Positions 11,680 to 23,402 of a DNA stretch of 64,000 nucleotides are shown piece by piece. Numbering within the stretch: the first letter of the stretch is position 1; each line of letters starts with the position of its first letter. The position numbers and the translations under genes are program-made. The notes beneath the pieces are model-generated. The model was not told the origin of the DNA. It was given only the letters and a program-made list of their open reading frames with translations, and did no database searches. The DNA comes from Tetrapyrgos nigripes. Its lineage: Eukaryota; Basidiomycota; Agaricomycetes; Agaricales; Campanellaceae. The stretch lies in assembly GCA_013368315.1 (NCBI GenBank), contig JAACJM010000292.1, positions 31,493-95,492 of the forward strand. Direction: 5' to 3'.

Positions 11680-12146
11680 TATAATATATGGGAAGCGAGC
11701 AACTGTACAGTTCTTCAGCGGAGTTTGAATTATTTGAGAAGTAGGCTACGTAGCTGCTTCCCGGTTTCGGTTAAGTTCCTCCGGTGGCGACTTAGCTCTG
11801 AAGGTCTCGACACGTCCAGTCAACGTCGCAAGAAAAACCGTCCTCTTAAATGCAATGAGCCCATGTCTATAGTCTCTTGTCATCTTGTAAGTAAAATATC
11901 CTTATATTCTACCTGCTTGTCAAAGATGCCCAAAAGGCACATTACAAGCAGATTTTGACGGTCCTCATGTGCAACTCCTTCATACAACAGTGAGCATGTT
12001 CTATGCAATAGAATGCATGAGGATGCACTGTGTGCATTTTCATACCAAAAAATACAGAAATTATGCAACATGTTTCAGTGGTCATACATAAATATGCATG
12101 ATTAGGCTACATTTGCATAAAAGTGCCTTTGAGGCTTTTCCTGATG
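11680..12146. repeat. Right arm of element X1
   Basis: ATGCA-rich, non-coding arm. Read inward from 12146 it parallels the arm of X2 starting at 27576, and its inner end (AGCAACTGTACAGTTCTTC at about 11698) matches the inverse strand near 28350. Confidence 0.6.
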
Positions 12147-13329
12147 TCAGCAAGTCGCAAAAGAAACAAGACAAAATCTACCCACAATCAAACTACCAAT
12201 GTACCAAGGCCAGAAGATCAGGTAGGGAGATAATAGCGCGCTTTAACGCTGTTTAGCAACTTGCCAAAAGAAACCGAAAAGATCTCGACTTACAGTTTTC
12301 TTTGGAACCTCGATTTTGATTCCTTTCCGCATCGACGCAGCACCATTTAGTACAAATGCGCCAATAAATCCATCTGTAGTAGCACCCGAAGCAGCTGAAT
12401 GTACCGTACCGGAACATTGGGTGCGTTGAAACGTGTGCTTCCAGAAGTCCCCGAATGACAGACGGGGCTGGAAGTTCATGAAGTCCACGGACGACTCACG
12501 GGGGTAATGTAAAGCTGAAGTCTATGAGACGTGTTGGTGGTTGTGTAGGAAATAGGAACATAAAAATATGAAGACAAGAAGAAAACAAAGAAAACAAAGG
12601 GAATACATCATTAGCATAACTGGAAGACACGTCAATAAGAACACAACTCACCTCTCTTGTCCCATGCTTACAGTCACACTTGCATTAACACTAGGCCCAG
12701 CAACTGCACTAGCATACTTTCCTGTAGATCACACTTCCCATTCTCCCATAACCCGACCTCGTGCAGAGCTCTGTGTCCTAAATTCCGAGTCGGGTCTGTG
12801 AGCGAGTCTGCTCAAGAGCGCTGGAGAAGAGGGAGGAGAGTGGACTGATCAACGCGCGGTCGGACCTAATAGTGACCCAGATGATGAAGGTGACGCGTAC
12901 ACAGGAAAGCGAGATGCATAGAGTGAAAGACGGACGTTGACAGAATCAGAGATCCTGTTATAGAGATTTCACTCCTTTGCTTATGGTGAGAATGGACAGA
13001 ACAAGGCAAGTGGGGATGGTGTGGTATGGGAGGAAGCAAGGGAGCGATCGTGGAATTGGAAAAATTAGTGTTGGGGACGAGGCTAACGCATTGCGGTGGG
13101 GATGGACGCTTGAACGCCGGGTAATGCACAAGTAATGGAACACCGAGAAAGGCGATGAAAGGAGAGGGGGCTGAAGGCACGAGGAGGTTTACAAGTGCGA
13201 CTTGAGGCTTCAAACGATCACTTCGAAGGCAGACAGTATCGACGTTCTATGATGTAATCATGGAAAGCTCATTTCACGCTGGTACTATACGCGTCCTGTC
13301 AATACATATTACAACGCTGACTCTTTCCG
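12147..13329 (-). other. Degenerate minus-strand coding-like remnant
   Basis: A minus-strand frame at 12488-12243 could be an exon, with a GTAAGT-like donor near 12290. The stretch around 12660-12790 resembles the region 55140-55290 of another module (shared WEN-x-x-CD segment), which suggests a worn copy of the same unknown minus-strand gene. No complete gene can be assembled. Confidence 0.3.
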
Positions 13330-14520
13330 TCACCACCACGACCCTTTCCACCACCGCCGCCACCACACCTTGCAAACCATCTAGAATCGCAGCGCGAAAT
13401 CTTCCCCTCCTTTCCAAACATCCCGCTACTACCGGAAGAAGCCTCAGTGACGCAGAGAAGGAACAGGCAGGCATCAGGAGGCGCCGGTCTTCTGGGAAAT
13501 CCTCTGGGCTGGCAGCAGATAAAATTGGAAACAAGGAAGGAACGGAAAAGGGTATGTCTGTCTTTTGAATAGATTTGCCAACAACGCTGACTCGGGTTGC
13601 CGCTGCAGAGTCAGAGCTCGACTTGTCTGGATCTGTCCCCACCGGCGCTGTGAATGTCCTCATGAAGTCAGGATCTGTCACTCGGGATGAACGCGGAAAC
13701 GAAAATACTATTGCCTCTACGGTTGATTCACATATCAGCACTTCCGGGTGTTCGCATGATACTCAGGCTGATCTTGAAGGTGAGTCTACTTCTACTGTTC
13801 TTTGATACTAACTGATCTTCTATGTAGCCCGTAAACGAAAATCTTCAGTCTGTACCAACGGCGAACAATGGTGAGTAATTGCGTACTTTTTATAGAAGTG
13901 ACCTCTCACAGGTACGCAGACAACGGGAATGAGGGCGTATCGGGTAAACCCAATTCTCCAAAGACCGACAAGCGTGAGTGACACACTTTCCTGGACTCTA
14001 ATCATTATTCACTGTCTCTCAGAATTGGAAGGTGGCAAGTTACCAGATAACCTGTGCGATTCCGTTGCGCGAATATCAAAGGGCATAGATGCACTTCTTT
14101 CCGTGATTACTGAAGGACGTGAGTAACACTAGCATATCAGATGGGGTGTCTGTTTTCACTGAGCGTGTATTGACTGTAGACCACAATTCGGAAAACGCGA
14201 GAAGTAACCGAACTCAGCGACATGCCACCGAGACTGAGAAGAAGGGGAATTTTCGCCGGCTGTTGGGTATTCCAGAATATCAGAGTCCATACACCGGTGA
14301 GTCTTCATGATAAGGCTATGACACTCCATGTATTTAACTGTGCTCGACGCTCGTAGGAACCCGAGACTATGACTATACTAAGAAATACCCTCAGGACGAG
14401 TTTGGCGAAGAGGCGAGGGAGAACGCACGAGTGTGGAAAGTGTACCTCGACGAGGCCGAAGCATTTGACGATGAGATGTTGAAGGGTTTTAGGGACACTC
14501 TTGATGCACTTCTTGTGTTT
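13330..14520 (+). pseudogene. Unit 0: truncated DUF6535-family gene, exons 1-7 only
   Basis: This is the most diverged relative of genes 1-4. The exon pattern is the same: leader with SLSDAEKEQAGIRRR, exon 2 from about 13609 to 13779, small exons, and exon 7 at 14357-14520. Exon 7 is 164 nt, the same length as in genes 1-4, and encodes the start of DUF6535 (RDYDYTKKYPQDEFGEEA, then ARVWKVYLDEAEAFDDEM). The start codon of the relatives is replaced by TTG. The sequence departs from the family about 30 bases into intron 7, exactly where the large duplication starting at 14551 begins, so the membrane and ankyrin parts are missing. It is a 5' relic, not a working gene. Confidence 0.7.
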
Positions 14521-16665
14521 GTGAGTACGAAATATCACCCTTATGGAACAGTGTTGGCGTGCTACGATGCTGAGGTCGTTTGGGTATTCGGATTTTGTAT
14601 GTGTGACTGGTGTGACATATGTGACAGTCAAAACATCGAGATTTTGACGGCGACGATTATAAGGAATAGTGGATCCAGAGATGCATAGAAGGGTGTAAGG
14701 ATTGCCTTTCGTCGGAGCCTGAAGCCATCAACGCCGGTGCATCCCCCTGGGAAGGCGAACGTGAAGACACTTGATCTGAGACGGTTGACTCGGATCCAAA
14801 TCTTCAAACCTCCAAATACTGAACTAGAAGGGGAAGAAACGCATATCCCCAGCACCCGCATCATGATTAACCCTTCAATTCTCCATCTCAATCAGTTTTT
14901 CATCCTGGGAGAAGGTTTGATCGCTACTGGACCAGGCGACATGCGAAGACATCCGCTGAGCTGAGTGTAGGTAAAGGGATTGAGTTGGGGACGTTTGGCG
15001 GGGACGTAGGGTGCATGGGTGTGTGGGTTGATCGATGCGTCTGGACGAAGAAAAGGAGAAAAGAAGTAGTTACTAGGTGTTTGTCGTCGTAGATGTCGTG
15101 AAATAAAATTCGAAGAAAAACAAAAGAGCGAACTCAAAGGCAGAAAACCGACACTGAAATCGAAAGCGAAAATGAAGAGGACCGGCGGAAGAGAACTAAA
15201 ACGTGAAAAAGATGAACGGAAACGTACCTGAAGTATCAACTCTCATACCCACTGCTATCACTATCACCACTACGTTCTCCCTCATCACATCCTTCTTCAC
15301 CACCACCTCTACTTCCAAAAACCGATGAAAACGCCTTGACATTATCATCCCAAACCTCCTTTACAACCACCCAAACCTGTCCTTTCCCCTCGTCAAAAGA
15401 CGCTCCGAGTGGTCCGGTTGGTTTAGGCGGTGATTCGGAGAAAACCCTTCTCGTGAGTGTGAGTTCTTTGGTGAAGGTGGAGGAGAAGGGCAGGAGGTTG
15501 GGGGTTGGGGTTGGGTTTACGGTCGTTGGAGTGGCTGTGCATCTGCGTCGAGGATGGAAGAAGTGGAGGGCAACGGGCACGCAGGGAAGTGTGTGGCTTG
15601 GAGACGAGGAGAGGCGTTTTGAGTCATTCTCTTCGTCCAGCAGCGCCGGCTGCTGCTCTTTCTGCGGCCAAACCACCTTTGGAACCGTCCAGGCTTTTGC
15701 GAATCCTCAATCAACTCTGACACCGTATGAAGAGATGGTAACGGCGGTATGAGAGCGAACGGGTGAAGGGGTGTCTAGGTCATTGGACGCGTTGGATGTG
15801 TCGGATTCGTTGTGTGGAGATGGGACTGGGGAGAAAAACAATGATTCGGAGAGTTTACGGTCAACGTTTGTAAGTCTTGAGGTGGACGTGGAGGTGGGTA
15901 TGGAGGTTGCTTCAGTGTCTAGAAACATAGAAAGAAAAGAAGAAAGAAAATGAAAAAAAAGCACAAATCGTTAGTATCATTCGTTTATTGTCGAAAAATA
16001 CGCATAAGAAAACTCACCTCCTGTAGTTTTACCACCACGCAGAACCCAAACACACATCACTCTTCGTTCCACTCGCACCCACAGAAGCCCTCCCATTCGC
16101 ACTACCCGCTTGGGCCCCATTCATCAAACCTCCCTGATACCTGGTATGTCGCGCTTGAGAATAGATTCGGTCTTCAAGCGACTTGGTTGGACGGGTTTAA
16201 GACGATTGACTAGCCCAAAGTCAACGCAGAACTGGCGTTTATGTAGGTGAGAGGCGTTGGGAGTGACGGACGGCCTTGGGGAAAATGAGGGAGACTGTTG
16301 CTCGGTATGCGCTGAGGAAGGAAGGAATGGTAGCACGGGTTCTAGAAGAAACACCGAGGGAACTGACGAGATGGAGTGGGTGACCGGGCATGCGAGCGAA
16401 CAGCCAAAGTGACTCGGCGTTAAAGTGAAGATAGTACACAGACGCGTAAGAATAGGCAGAGAATGAGTAGAAGGTGGAGATATATCAAATTTTGAGTGAT
16501 GAGTGGGTTGTCTCGGTGGAAGACGACGTCGAGAAAGTCGCGACAAACGGCGAGTTCCAAATTTGGCGTTCACATGCTTGGCACCGCATTGCTGTTGTGG
16601 AATCATACTTCCTGTCAGTACACACGTTGACTCTTTCTACTACCACCACCACTACCACACTCACC
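14521..16665 (-). other. 5' flank of gene 1, with worn minus-strand gene module
   Basis: No intact gene is visible. On the minus strand, coding-like pieces can be followed with frameshifts from about 16160 to 14900. They include a Gly/Ala/Ser-rich piece (NGAQAGSANGRASVGAS), a Ser/Thr-rich piece (TSIPTSTSTSRLTNVDR) and a piece with FDEGKGQVWVVVKEVWDD at about 15390-15340. The same module recurs at 29900-30920, 54330-55310 and 56730-57970. The family is not recognised. The gene 1 promoter lies at the end, in a TCTTTCTACTACCACCACC leader conserved between units. Confidence 0.4.
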
Positions 16666-19600
16666 ATGAACGATCCACAATCCCAGCGAAAAGTCCCCCC
16701 CTCCGTTCCAAACATCCCACAACCCTCGGAAGAAGCTCGAAATAGCCTGAGTGACGCAGAGAAGGGACAGGCAGGCATCGGACGGCGTCAAACCTCCGAG
16801 AAATCCTCTGCGCCGGCAGGAGATAATGCTGGAAACGAGAAAGGAAAGGGGAAGGGTGAGTCTGTCTTTTGGCTAGATTTGCCAACAACGCAGCTGACTC
16901 GAATGCAACTGCAGAGCCGAAATCTGACCCGTCCCAATCTGTTCCCGCCAGCACTGCGGGTGTTCCGGTGAAGCAGGGATCTGGCGTTAAGCATACTGGC
17001 GGAGATGTCAGAACTACAGCCTTGCCTCAGTCTGTGGGGCACTCCATTCATTCAATTGGCACGTCTTCTCAGCCTTCCTCAAATACTCAGGATAGTCGGA
17101 CAGATTCCGAAGGTGAGTCTGGTGTTATTCCTTCGTCTGACTTGCATACTGACTGCTCCGTTAGTCCCTAATGTTATGGAAGAAAAGTCCAAGTCTGAAC
17201 CTATGGCAAACAATAGTAAGTAATTACCTACTTTTGAAAGAAATGACCTCTCACATGTACACAGACACCAAGGATGAGGCTCCTGGTGTACCGGGTAAAC
17301 CAAATTCTCAAGAGACAAAGAATTGTAAGTAGCACACTGTCTTCACCTGGTGGTCCTGTCATGAATATTGGTTTTTTTTCTAGCATTGGAGGGTGGCACA
17401 GTGCCAGATAATCTGTCTGATTCCATTGCGCGGATCGCAAAGGGCCTAGATGTACTTCTTTCTTTGATTACTGAAGGCAGTGAGTAACACTAGTATATCA
17501 GATAGAGTGCCTTCATTGACTATGACTATAGCTGACAACTCGGAAAATGCTCAGCAGCATGTCAATGAGACTGAGAAGAAGAAGGGAAACCTTCGCCGGC
17601 TATTGGGCATCACAGAATATCAGAGTCCATACACTGGTGAGTCTTTACGATAATGCTATGACTCTCTGACCAATCAACTGTCTTTTTAGGAACCCGAGAC
17701 TATGACTATACTCGTAAATACCCTCAGGATGAGTTTGGCAAAGAGGCAAGCGAGAATGCCCGAGTGTGGAAAGTTTACCTCGATGAGGCAGAAACTTTTG
17801 ATGACGAGATGTTGAATGGTTTCAGGGACACTCTCGATGCTCTACTTGTCTTTGTAAGTGCAAAAAATGGTTCATATTGAATGCTTTGTTCACCTAAGTA
17901 ATAGGCAGCACTCTTTTCTGCTGTAGTGACATCTTTTGTCATTTCCACTGTTGTCAATCTTCAACCAGATTACACTGAGATCACAGCCAGGCTTATGCTT
18001 GAGCAGAACCTGCTGCTTCGTGCTGCTGGCAACACAACTGCTCAGCAATCTGTTCCAAAGGCATCAGTTGATTTGGATAATGCTGATGTCAGTACCAAGG
18101 ATCTTTGGATCAATGGGCTGTTCTTTGCCAGCCTGTCCCTCTCCCTGGCTACAGCTCTTCTCTCTGTGCTTGTTAAGCAATGGCTTCAAGCATATACTCT
18201 CTCCCTTCCCACTGGTAATGCTCAGGAGCGTGCCAAAATTCGTCAATTCCGCTACCTTGGATTTGAAATGTGGAAAGTTCCTGAGATCATTGGGCTCTTA
18301 CCTATCATACTCCATGCATCCCTTGGCCTCTTCATGGCTGGCCTCTCAGTCTATGTTTCAGAGCTTCATGAATCCCTTTGTTGGATTGTGGTCTCTGTCA
18401 CTGGGATATCCTTTTTGATGTATTTTGGGAGCATCATCATCCCTGTCATTCACATCCAATGCCCATATCGAGTCCCAATACTATTTTCCCTTCTCCAGCT
18501 CCTTATGTTCCCTCTCAGCATTTTTCAATATTTTTGGAAACTAGTCACCTATCATGGGCAAAGATATTATTACCACTTTCAGGGCAGCCACCTTTCAAAT
18601 CTTGCCTCACCTGAATGGCCCTCTGCTCCAAACACGTCTCTCAGGCATGCAGAGACCATGTTTCTTCAGCTTATCCCTCCCAGCTACATATTTGAACCAC
18701 TATCACCCTCATCTACTCAACATCACACTATGTTGGCTTATTGTCTTAAATGGCTACAATCTCTGCAATCAAATGATTCCATCCAGGAGGTGGTTCAGCA
18801 GGCTGTGCATTGTGTTTTCCATGATACTGCTTATAAACGACCAGATGGGGAAATCTTTGGCTTTCAACTGGCTTTGAAATGCTATGTGGATCTTGACTGG
18901 AACTCCATTCAAGCCTTCATATGGGATACACTGAGGAGGAGGGATGAAACAGATAATCACAAAGTCTGTTCATCACTCTACAGCCTCTGGAGAAAGGCTA
19001 AGGAGATTTCTCACTTTCCTCCTCAAGAACCAGGATATGCACTTCATGATGCAGCTGAAAATGGATACTTCCATATAGTCAAGGTCTTGGTTGAAAATGG
19101 GGCTGATGTTAATGCAGAGGGAGGGGATTATGGGTTTGCATTGCAAGCAGCAGCACTTTGGGGAGATTTGGATATTGTCAAGTATCTTGTGGAGAAGGGG
19201 GCAGATGTTAATGCAAAGGGAGGGGATTATGGGTTTGCATTGCATGCAGCAGCATATAGGGGGCATTTGGATGTTGTCAAGTATCTTGTGGAGAAGGGGG
19301 CAGATGTTAGTGCAGAGGGAGGGCATTTTGGGTTTGCATTGCAAGCAGCAGCATTTAGGGGAGATTTGGATATTGTCAAGTATCTTGTGGAGAAGGGGGC
19401 AGATGTTAATGCAGAGGGAGGGCAATATGGGTTTGCATTGCAAGCAGCAGCATTTGGGGGACATTTGGATATTGTCAAGTATCTTGTGGAGAAGGGGCAG
19501 ATGTTAATGCAAAGGGAGGTGAATATGGGTTTGCATTGACAGCAGCAGCATATATGGGGAACTTGGATATTGTCAAGTATCTTGTGGAGAAGGGGGCAGA

Positions 19601-20000
19601 TGTTAATCCAAAGGGAGGGGAATATGGGTTTGCATTGCAAGCAGCAGCAGATAGGCTAGATATTGTGAAGTATCTTGTGGAGAAGGGGGCAGATGTTAAT
19701 GCAGAGGGAGGGAGATATGGGTTTGCATTGCAAGTAGCTGCATACTGGGGAGAGTTGGATATTGTCAAGTATCTTGTGGAGAAGGGGGCAGATGTTAATG
19801 CAGAGGGAGGGGAATATGGGTTTGCATTGCAAGCAGCAGCATATAGGGGAAGGTTGGATGTTGTCAAGTATTTTGTGGAGGAGAAGGGTGTGGATGTTAA
19901 TGCAAAGGGAGGGAGATATGGGTCTGCACTCAAAGCAGCACAGAAGCAATATACACTAGAGGTAGTGAAATATCTCCAAGAGCATGGAGCAACTGAGTAG
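16666..20000 (+). CDS. Gene 1: DUF6535-ankyrin membrane protein, about 986 aa, one frameshift
   Basis: Exons 16666-16855, 16915-17112, 17165-17215, 17265-17324, 17384-17479, 17532-17636, 17690-17853 and 17905-20000; exons 1-7 total exactly 288 codons. Residues 1 to about 230 are Ser/Thr/Pro/Gln-rich and look disordered. Residues 232-440 are the DUF6535 domain (RVWKVYLDEAETFDDEM, then about four hydrophobic membrane segments such as GLFFASLSLSLATALLSVLV). A roughly 200-residue linker follows, then ten ankyrin repeats of 33 residues (19032-19998), ending KYLQEHGATE. DUF6535 is a basidiomycete membrane domain of unknown function; ankyrin repeats bind proteins. One G is missing in the G-run at 19494-19497 in the fifth repeat, so translation would end at 19539; the correct frame resumes at once and stays open to the TAG at 19998. 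This could be a real lesion, a slippage variant or an assembly error. Confidence 0.8.
19032..19998 (+). repeat. 99-bp coding tandem repeat (ankyrin array of gene 1)
   Basis: About ten units of 99 bp encode [20 protein letters not shown] plus [13 protein letters not shown]. The framework bases are almost identical from unit to unit, and each unit carries a GAGAAGGGGG run. The seventh unit is two codons shorter (AAADRLDIV). Confidence 0.9.
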
Positions 20001-22880
20001 GATTAATTCAGAAGTTCTGGTACCTACATAGATATCTAGGTAGTGTTTTATACAGGGTTCCTCTTTCTTCAATATACACATGTGTACATTGATTTTTATA
20101 ACAAATTAGATAGATCACTCTATCCTAATAATTTCACCCCCCCCCCCCACTTGTCACTCACTTGCCCCCCCCACCTCAACCTCCCTCTGGCCCCATAGGT
20201 TCCCTCTATCCTGGCAGCCACCCCCTCTTGAAAGACCCAAATATGGTGTAAAGTGGAGTGGGGGGTTGCTCACTAGTTTGCATAGGTTAAGCTGTCTTTA
20301 TTTATAATTTATAATTTATAATTCTTTTGAAGTAGCTGGGGGAATGGAGCTGGATGGGGGACATGGAAACGGCGAGGGGGGCTGGAGGTTGGGAGGAATA
20401 AGACAGGTGGGGCAGAATGAATGTGAATGTGTGTGTGTAGTACAAATATGAAAAGGGAAAAGAAAACAAACCAGATTTTAAAGAAAGGAATATCAGAGAA
20501 ATAAATATGTGGGATACTAGATGACATCAATTCATTGAAGATGTTGGCGAAAACAAATGAGAATCCTTGAAATATTGAAATACAGACAAAACTCTACTTA
20601 ACAAAAACATACGCAACAGAATATTTAAAAAACAAGATCAAAACCACCTTTGTAACTGCCAAATTCATCCTTCTTCTTTAACCCCACTGCCACTCTCTAT
20701 GCTAGGAATAGCATCCAGGCTGAGTTTGAGCCTATGTGAGTGATTGAGTGAGGTGCATGCTGGGCCAAAAATACCAAAAATGATGAAGACAAATAGGTCA
20801 AGCATATATTTTCAGTCACTGACAGTCCAGGCTTTCTCTCCCAAAGCCATTGTATTGATCCTGATCTTCATTGTGATCAACACCATGCCCAACAAGACTG
20901 GCCCCTTTCTCTGCTTCTCAAGTCACAATAGCCAAAGTAGACATTCAACATATAGAAAAGGCCATGCCCCCCTTCCTCCCACTAGCCCCACTGGCATCAT
21001 AATTGAATCTGAAGACATCTGTTTTCGATGAAATTCCATTTTGAGACAAGAGAGAAGGCTAGATTGCTGAAATAGACGATACAGGAATGAGGTGAAGGCA
21101 TCCAGCGATGTGGGTGCCAGTGCATTGCCAGGTGGGGGTACATTTGTAGTGACGCATAATGCATTTTGATGAAAGAAGAGCAAGAAGGGGGGAAGAGGTG
21201 AGGGGGGAAGAAGAGAGAGTTTGATTAGCGTAAGTTCTTGTCAACATAAATAGATTGGGGGGGAAAAGATTGAGAACAATACAAAGGAAAAAGGAAGGAA
21301 AAGAATGAGAAAAAAACATATGACAACGCAACGAAGAATTGAAAGAAAGCAAACAACAAGAATATACCTAATCATACCTGGCTCCAAGCCACATTTATAT
21401 CCACTACCACCACTTCCATCCCCACCACCATCTTCCCAGTGTTCCCACTCCCAAACCCATCTCTTCCCCTCATCCAAGGTGTTCATTCCATTGGTTTGAA
21501 GAGGGTTTTGAAGAAGTCTTTCTTGATGGCTGATTTCTTTCGTGAGGGTATTTGCGTGATTTCATGTGTCGGCAGGAAAGGGAAAAGGGATGTGTTTTGG
21601 AGTCATTGGTGACCGTTTCTGCATATTCTGTTTCTCCTGTTCACGCTCTTGTTCTCGCATCAGTATTTTGACAAATATTTGGTGGACTGGTTCCGCCAAA
21701 AATGCCTGATCACATCTCTTCACCAATATTCCTAGTAGGTAGATTATCTTACATAGAAATGAAGTTATTTTACTGTAAAACAGAGGGACAGAAGCTAGCA
21801 GAGGTTGTGCGCGTTGCCATTTAAGATTTTTACTGGTGGATTTTGGACTTGGCTGGTCGCTTAACGAATGGTGACCGGTTTCCACTGGCGCCTGCCAAAT
21901 CTTGGCAGGCACTGGTCAACCAGTTTTTTGTCAAAATACTCTTCCCCTTCCAGATTCCATGATGATGACGCTTCCTCAATTAATGCTGGCATTGCATGAG
22001 AAGGGCATACGCAACAGAATACTTAAAAATTAAGATCAAAACCACCTCCGTCACCGCCGATAAAATGAAAAAGAACGAGAGAAGTAACGACTCGGAGGAA
22101 GCAAAGAAAGAGAAGAAAAAAAGTTAATAGTGCGAAGGGAAAAAGAAAACGGAAATAAATAGACTTAATTTATCATACCAGCCCGGATCCTCACTCATAC
22201 CACCAGTTCCACTTCCATTCCTATTGATCCGCACCCAGTCCCAAAAAAATCGACGAACATTGACAAGATAATGACGATACCCTTCTTGTCGCACTCAAAC
22301 TTACCCCAGCACCCACGTCAAAACCCATCTCGTACTGGTGACTGAGAACTGTGCCCGATCCTTCAGCTTAACTCCCTCTCTCCAACACCATTGCTTTTTC
22401 TGCTCCAAGGTGCTCTCTTGGTTGGTTTGCGATGGATTTTTGGTGTGCATGTGCTCGCATGGTATTTATGAGTTGGTGTGTATGGAAGAATTTGACCATT
22501 TCTTTCTGTATATAGGTCTACATAAGTGGGGCTTCATCCATCTATTTTGTAACCTCTTCACTCCCAAAATCTTTTCTTTGCCATCATCGTCATCGTCGTC
22601 GTCATCAACATCAAGCCCAATACTGGGGAAAGGGGCCACTGCTTTGCATGGCAAATTACGAGGCCTCTTTCCCTCAATAAAGTCTACTAATATCACAATA
22701 TTCTTACATTGAGTATGTAATTGCTACTGTCAGAGTATTATCAGAAAAATAAGTATGGTATTAAGCATAACAGTGGATGAAGAGCAGTGAACACTGATTG
22801 CAGTTTAAACAGACTGCACTTATCTGTGCACAATCATTGTGTGGTAATATTTTTCGAGACACATTTTGGCTTCCCTCAGG
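20001..22880. other. 3' flank of gene 1; no gene recognised
   Basis: This contains the conserved 3' flank found after every unit: a C-run at 20137-20148, the AAGTAGACATTCAAC site at about 20937 that serves as empty site for the insert at 46711, and purine-rich stretches. A partial copy of the SINE-like family lies at 22615-22690. On the minus strand the terminal part of the unknown module (LDEGKRWVWEWEHWEDG) is at about 21480-21385. Confidence 0.5.
21380..21690 (-). pseudogene. Terminal piece of the unknown minus-strand module
   Basis: Minus-strand coding-like piece with TLDEGKRWVWEWEHWEDG and a Gly-rich run, ending at a GTATGATTAG donor-like site. A piece rich in Arg/Glu/Gln (REQEREQEKQ) lies upstream at about 21660. 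The same arrangement recurs at 52020-52330 and 62910-63300. Family not recognised; frames do not join cleanly, so it is either spliced in a way I cannot resolve or broken. Confidence 0.35.
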
Positions 22881-23397
22881 TGTCAAGGTTATCGGTACAC
22901 TCAATAACCACCCAAGTCACACAATACGAGAAAGCCGGTTTTCAAGAGAATAGATTGACCAAGAAAGATAGAGAGATAGAGAGATGAAGAGAAAGTAGGC
23001 TAACTAGGCTCTACACTGCGTAGTAAGAGTACGGAGCGGAGACGAAGTGAACGAACTAAGGAATGGGTTACAAAGATCACAGGTATATAAGTAAAATATG
23101 AACGGATGGGAAAGAGTAAGTAATAATGGACGGTATCATGTGGAAACGTCAAGAGCGAGAGAATAATGAGCCGAATATGGATAGATGAAGGTACTAGATC
23201 GTACGGAGTGATTGATGGTGAAAATGTCCATGGAGATAGGAATCGGAGGAGATAAGAGTATGAGTCATAGATCTAGAGAGATGGTAACTATAGACGATGA
23301 TGAGAAATGGTTGTTGTTTATGGGGTTAGAGTGAGGAATCAGTAGTAAAGGGAAAAGAATAGAAAGGAAATGAATAGGCGGGAGACGATTCATGACA
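22881..23397 (-). mobile_element. Solo LTR of the Tf1-like retrotransposon family
   Basis: The reverse complement of 22881-23397 aligns along its whole length with the LTRs at 37806-38337 and 45172-45700, including the ends TGTCA...TGACA. It is flanked by the 5-bp direct repeat TCAGG (22876-22880 and 23398-23402). It is visibly more diverged than the two LTRs of the full element, so it is older. A solo LTR with a clean TSD indicates LTR-LTR recombination that removed the internal region. Confidence 0.9.
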
Positions 23398-23402
23398 TCA
23401 GG

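Larger units (their letters stand above)
2410..12146. mobile_element. TIR element of family X (copy X1), split by the Helitron
   Basis: The left end CATCAGGGAAAGCCTCAAA (2410) and the right end, read on the other strand, CATCAGGAAAAGCCTCAAA (12146) form terminal inverted repeats. Behind them lies ATGCA-rich sequence. The left arm (2410 to about 3460) matches, in inverse orientation, the arm of copy X2 running inward from 29452. The right arm (11680-12146) matches the other X2 arm inward from 27576. Without the Helitron, X1 would be about 1.5 kb. No transposase frame is visible, so it is non-autonomous or too decayed to recognise. Confidence 0.65.
14551..21740. repeat. Segmental duplication, copy carrying gene 1 (partner 56371-63350)
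   Basis: Aligning by eye, the sequence from AGTGTTGGCGTGCTAC (14551) to the CTTCACCAATATTCCTAGTA region (21740) is matched by 56371-63350. Across exons 1-7 the two copies keep identical exon and intron lengths (constant offset of 41860 up to exon 5) and differ by only a few substitutions. The flanks are more diverged. Shorter versions of the same module surround genes 2 and 3. Confidence 0.85.

Noticed and set aside
12866..13213. 115-residue minus-strand frame
   Set aside because: Low-complexity His/Ser/Pro-rich product without domain or splice partners; no support as a gene.
16474..16665. Upstream in-frame start for gene 1 at 16474
   Set aside because: The extension includes the CCACC-rich leader and is not shared as coding sequence by genes 2-4. 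The ATG at 16666 lies in the context CACCATGAACGA conserved in genes 1, 2 and 4.
18973..19933. Long open frames on the minus strand and in a second plus frame across the ankyrin array
   Set aside because: The 99-bp unit has no stop in several frames, so these are shadows of the repeat. The plus frame with ankyrin residues is the one that joins to DUF6535 and matches in all four genes.
19032..19998. Regular 99-bp repetition as a possible CRISPR array or satellite
   Set aside because: The repetition is in frame, encodes ankyrin repeats, and has no spacer structure; the genome is eukaryotic.
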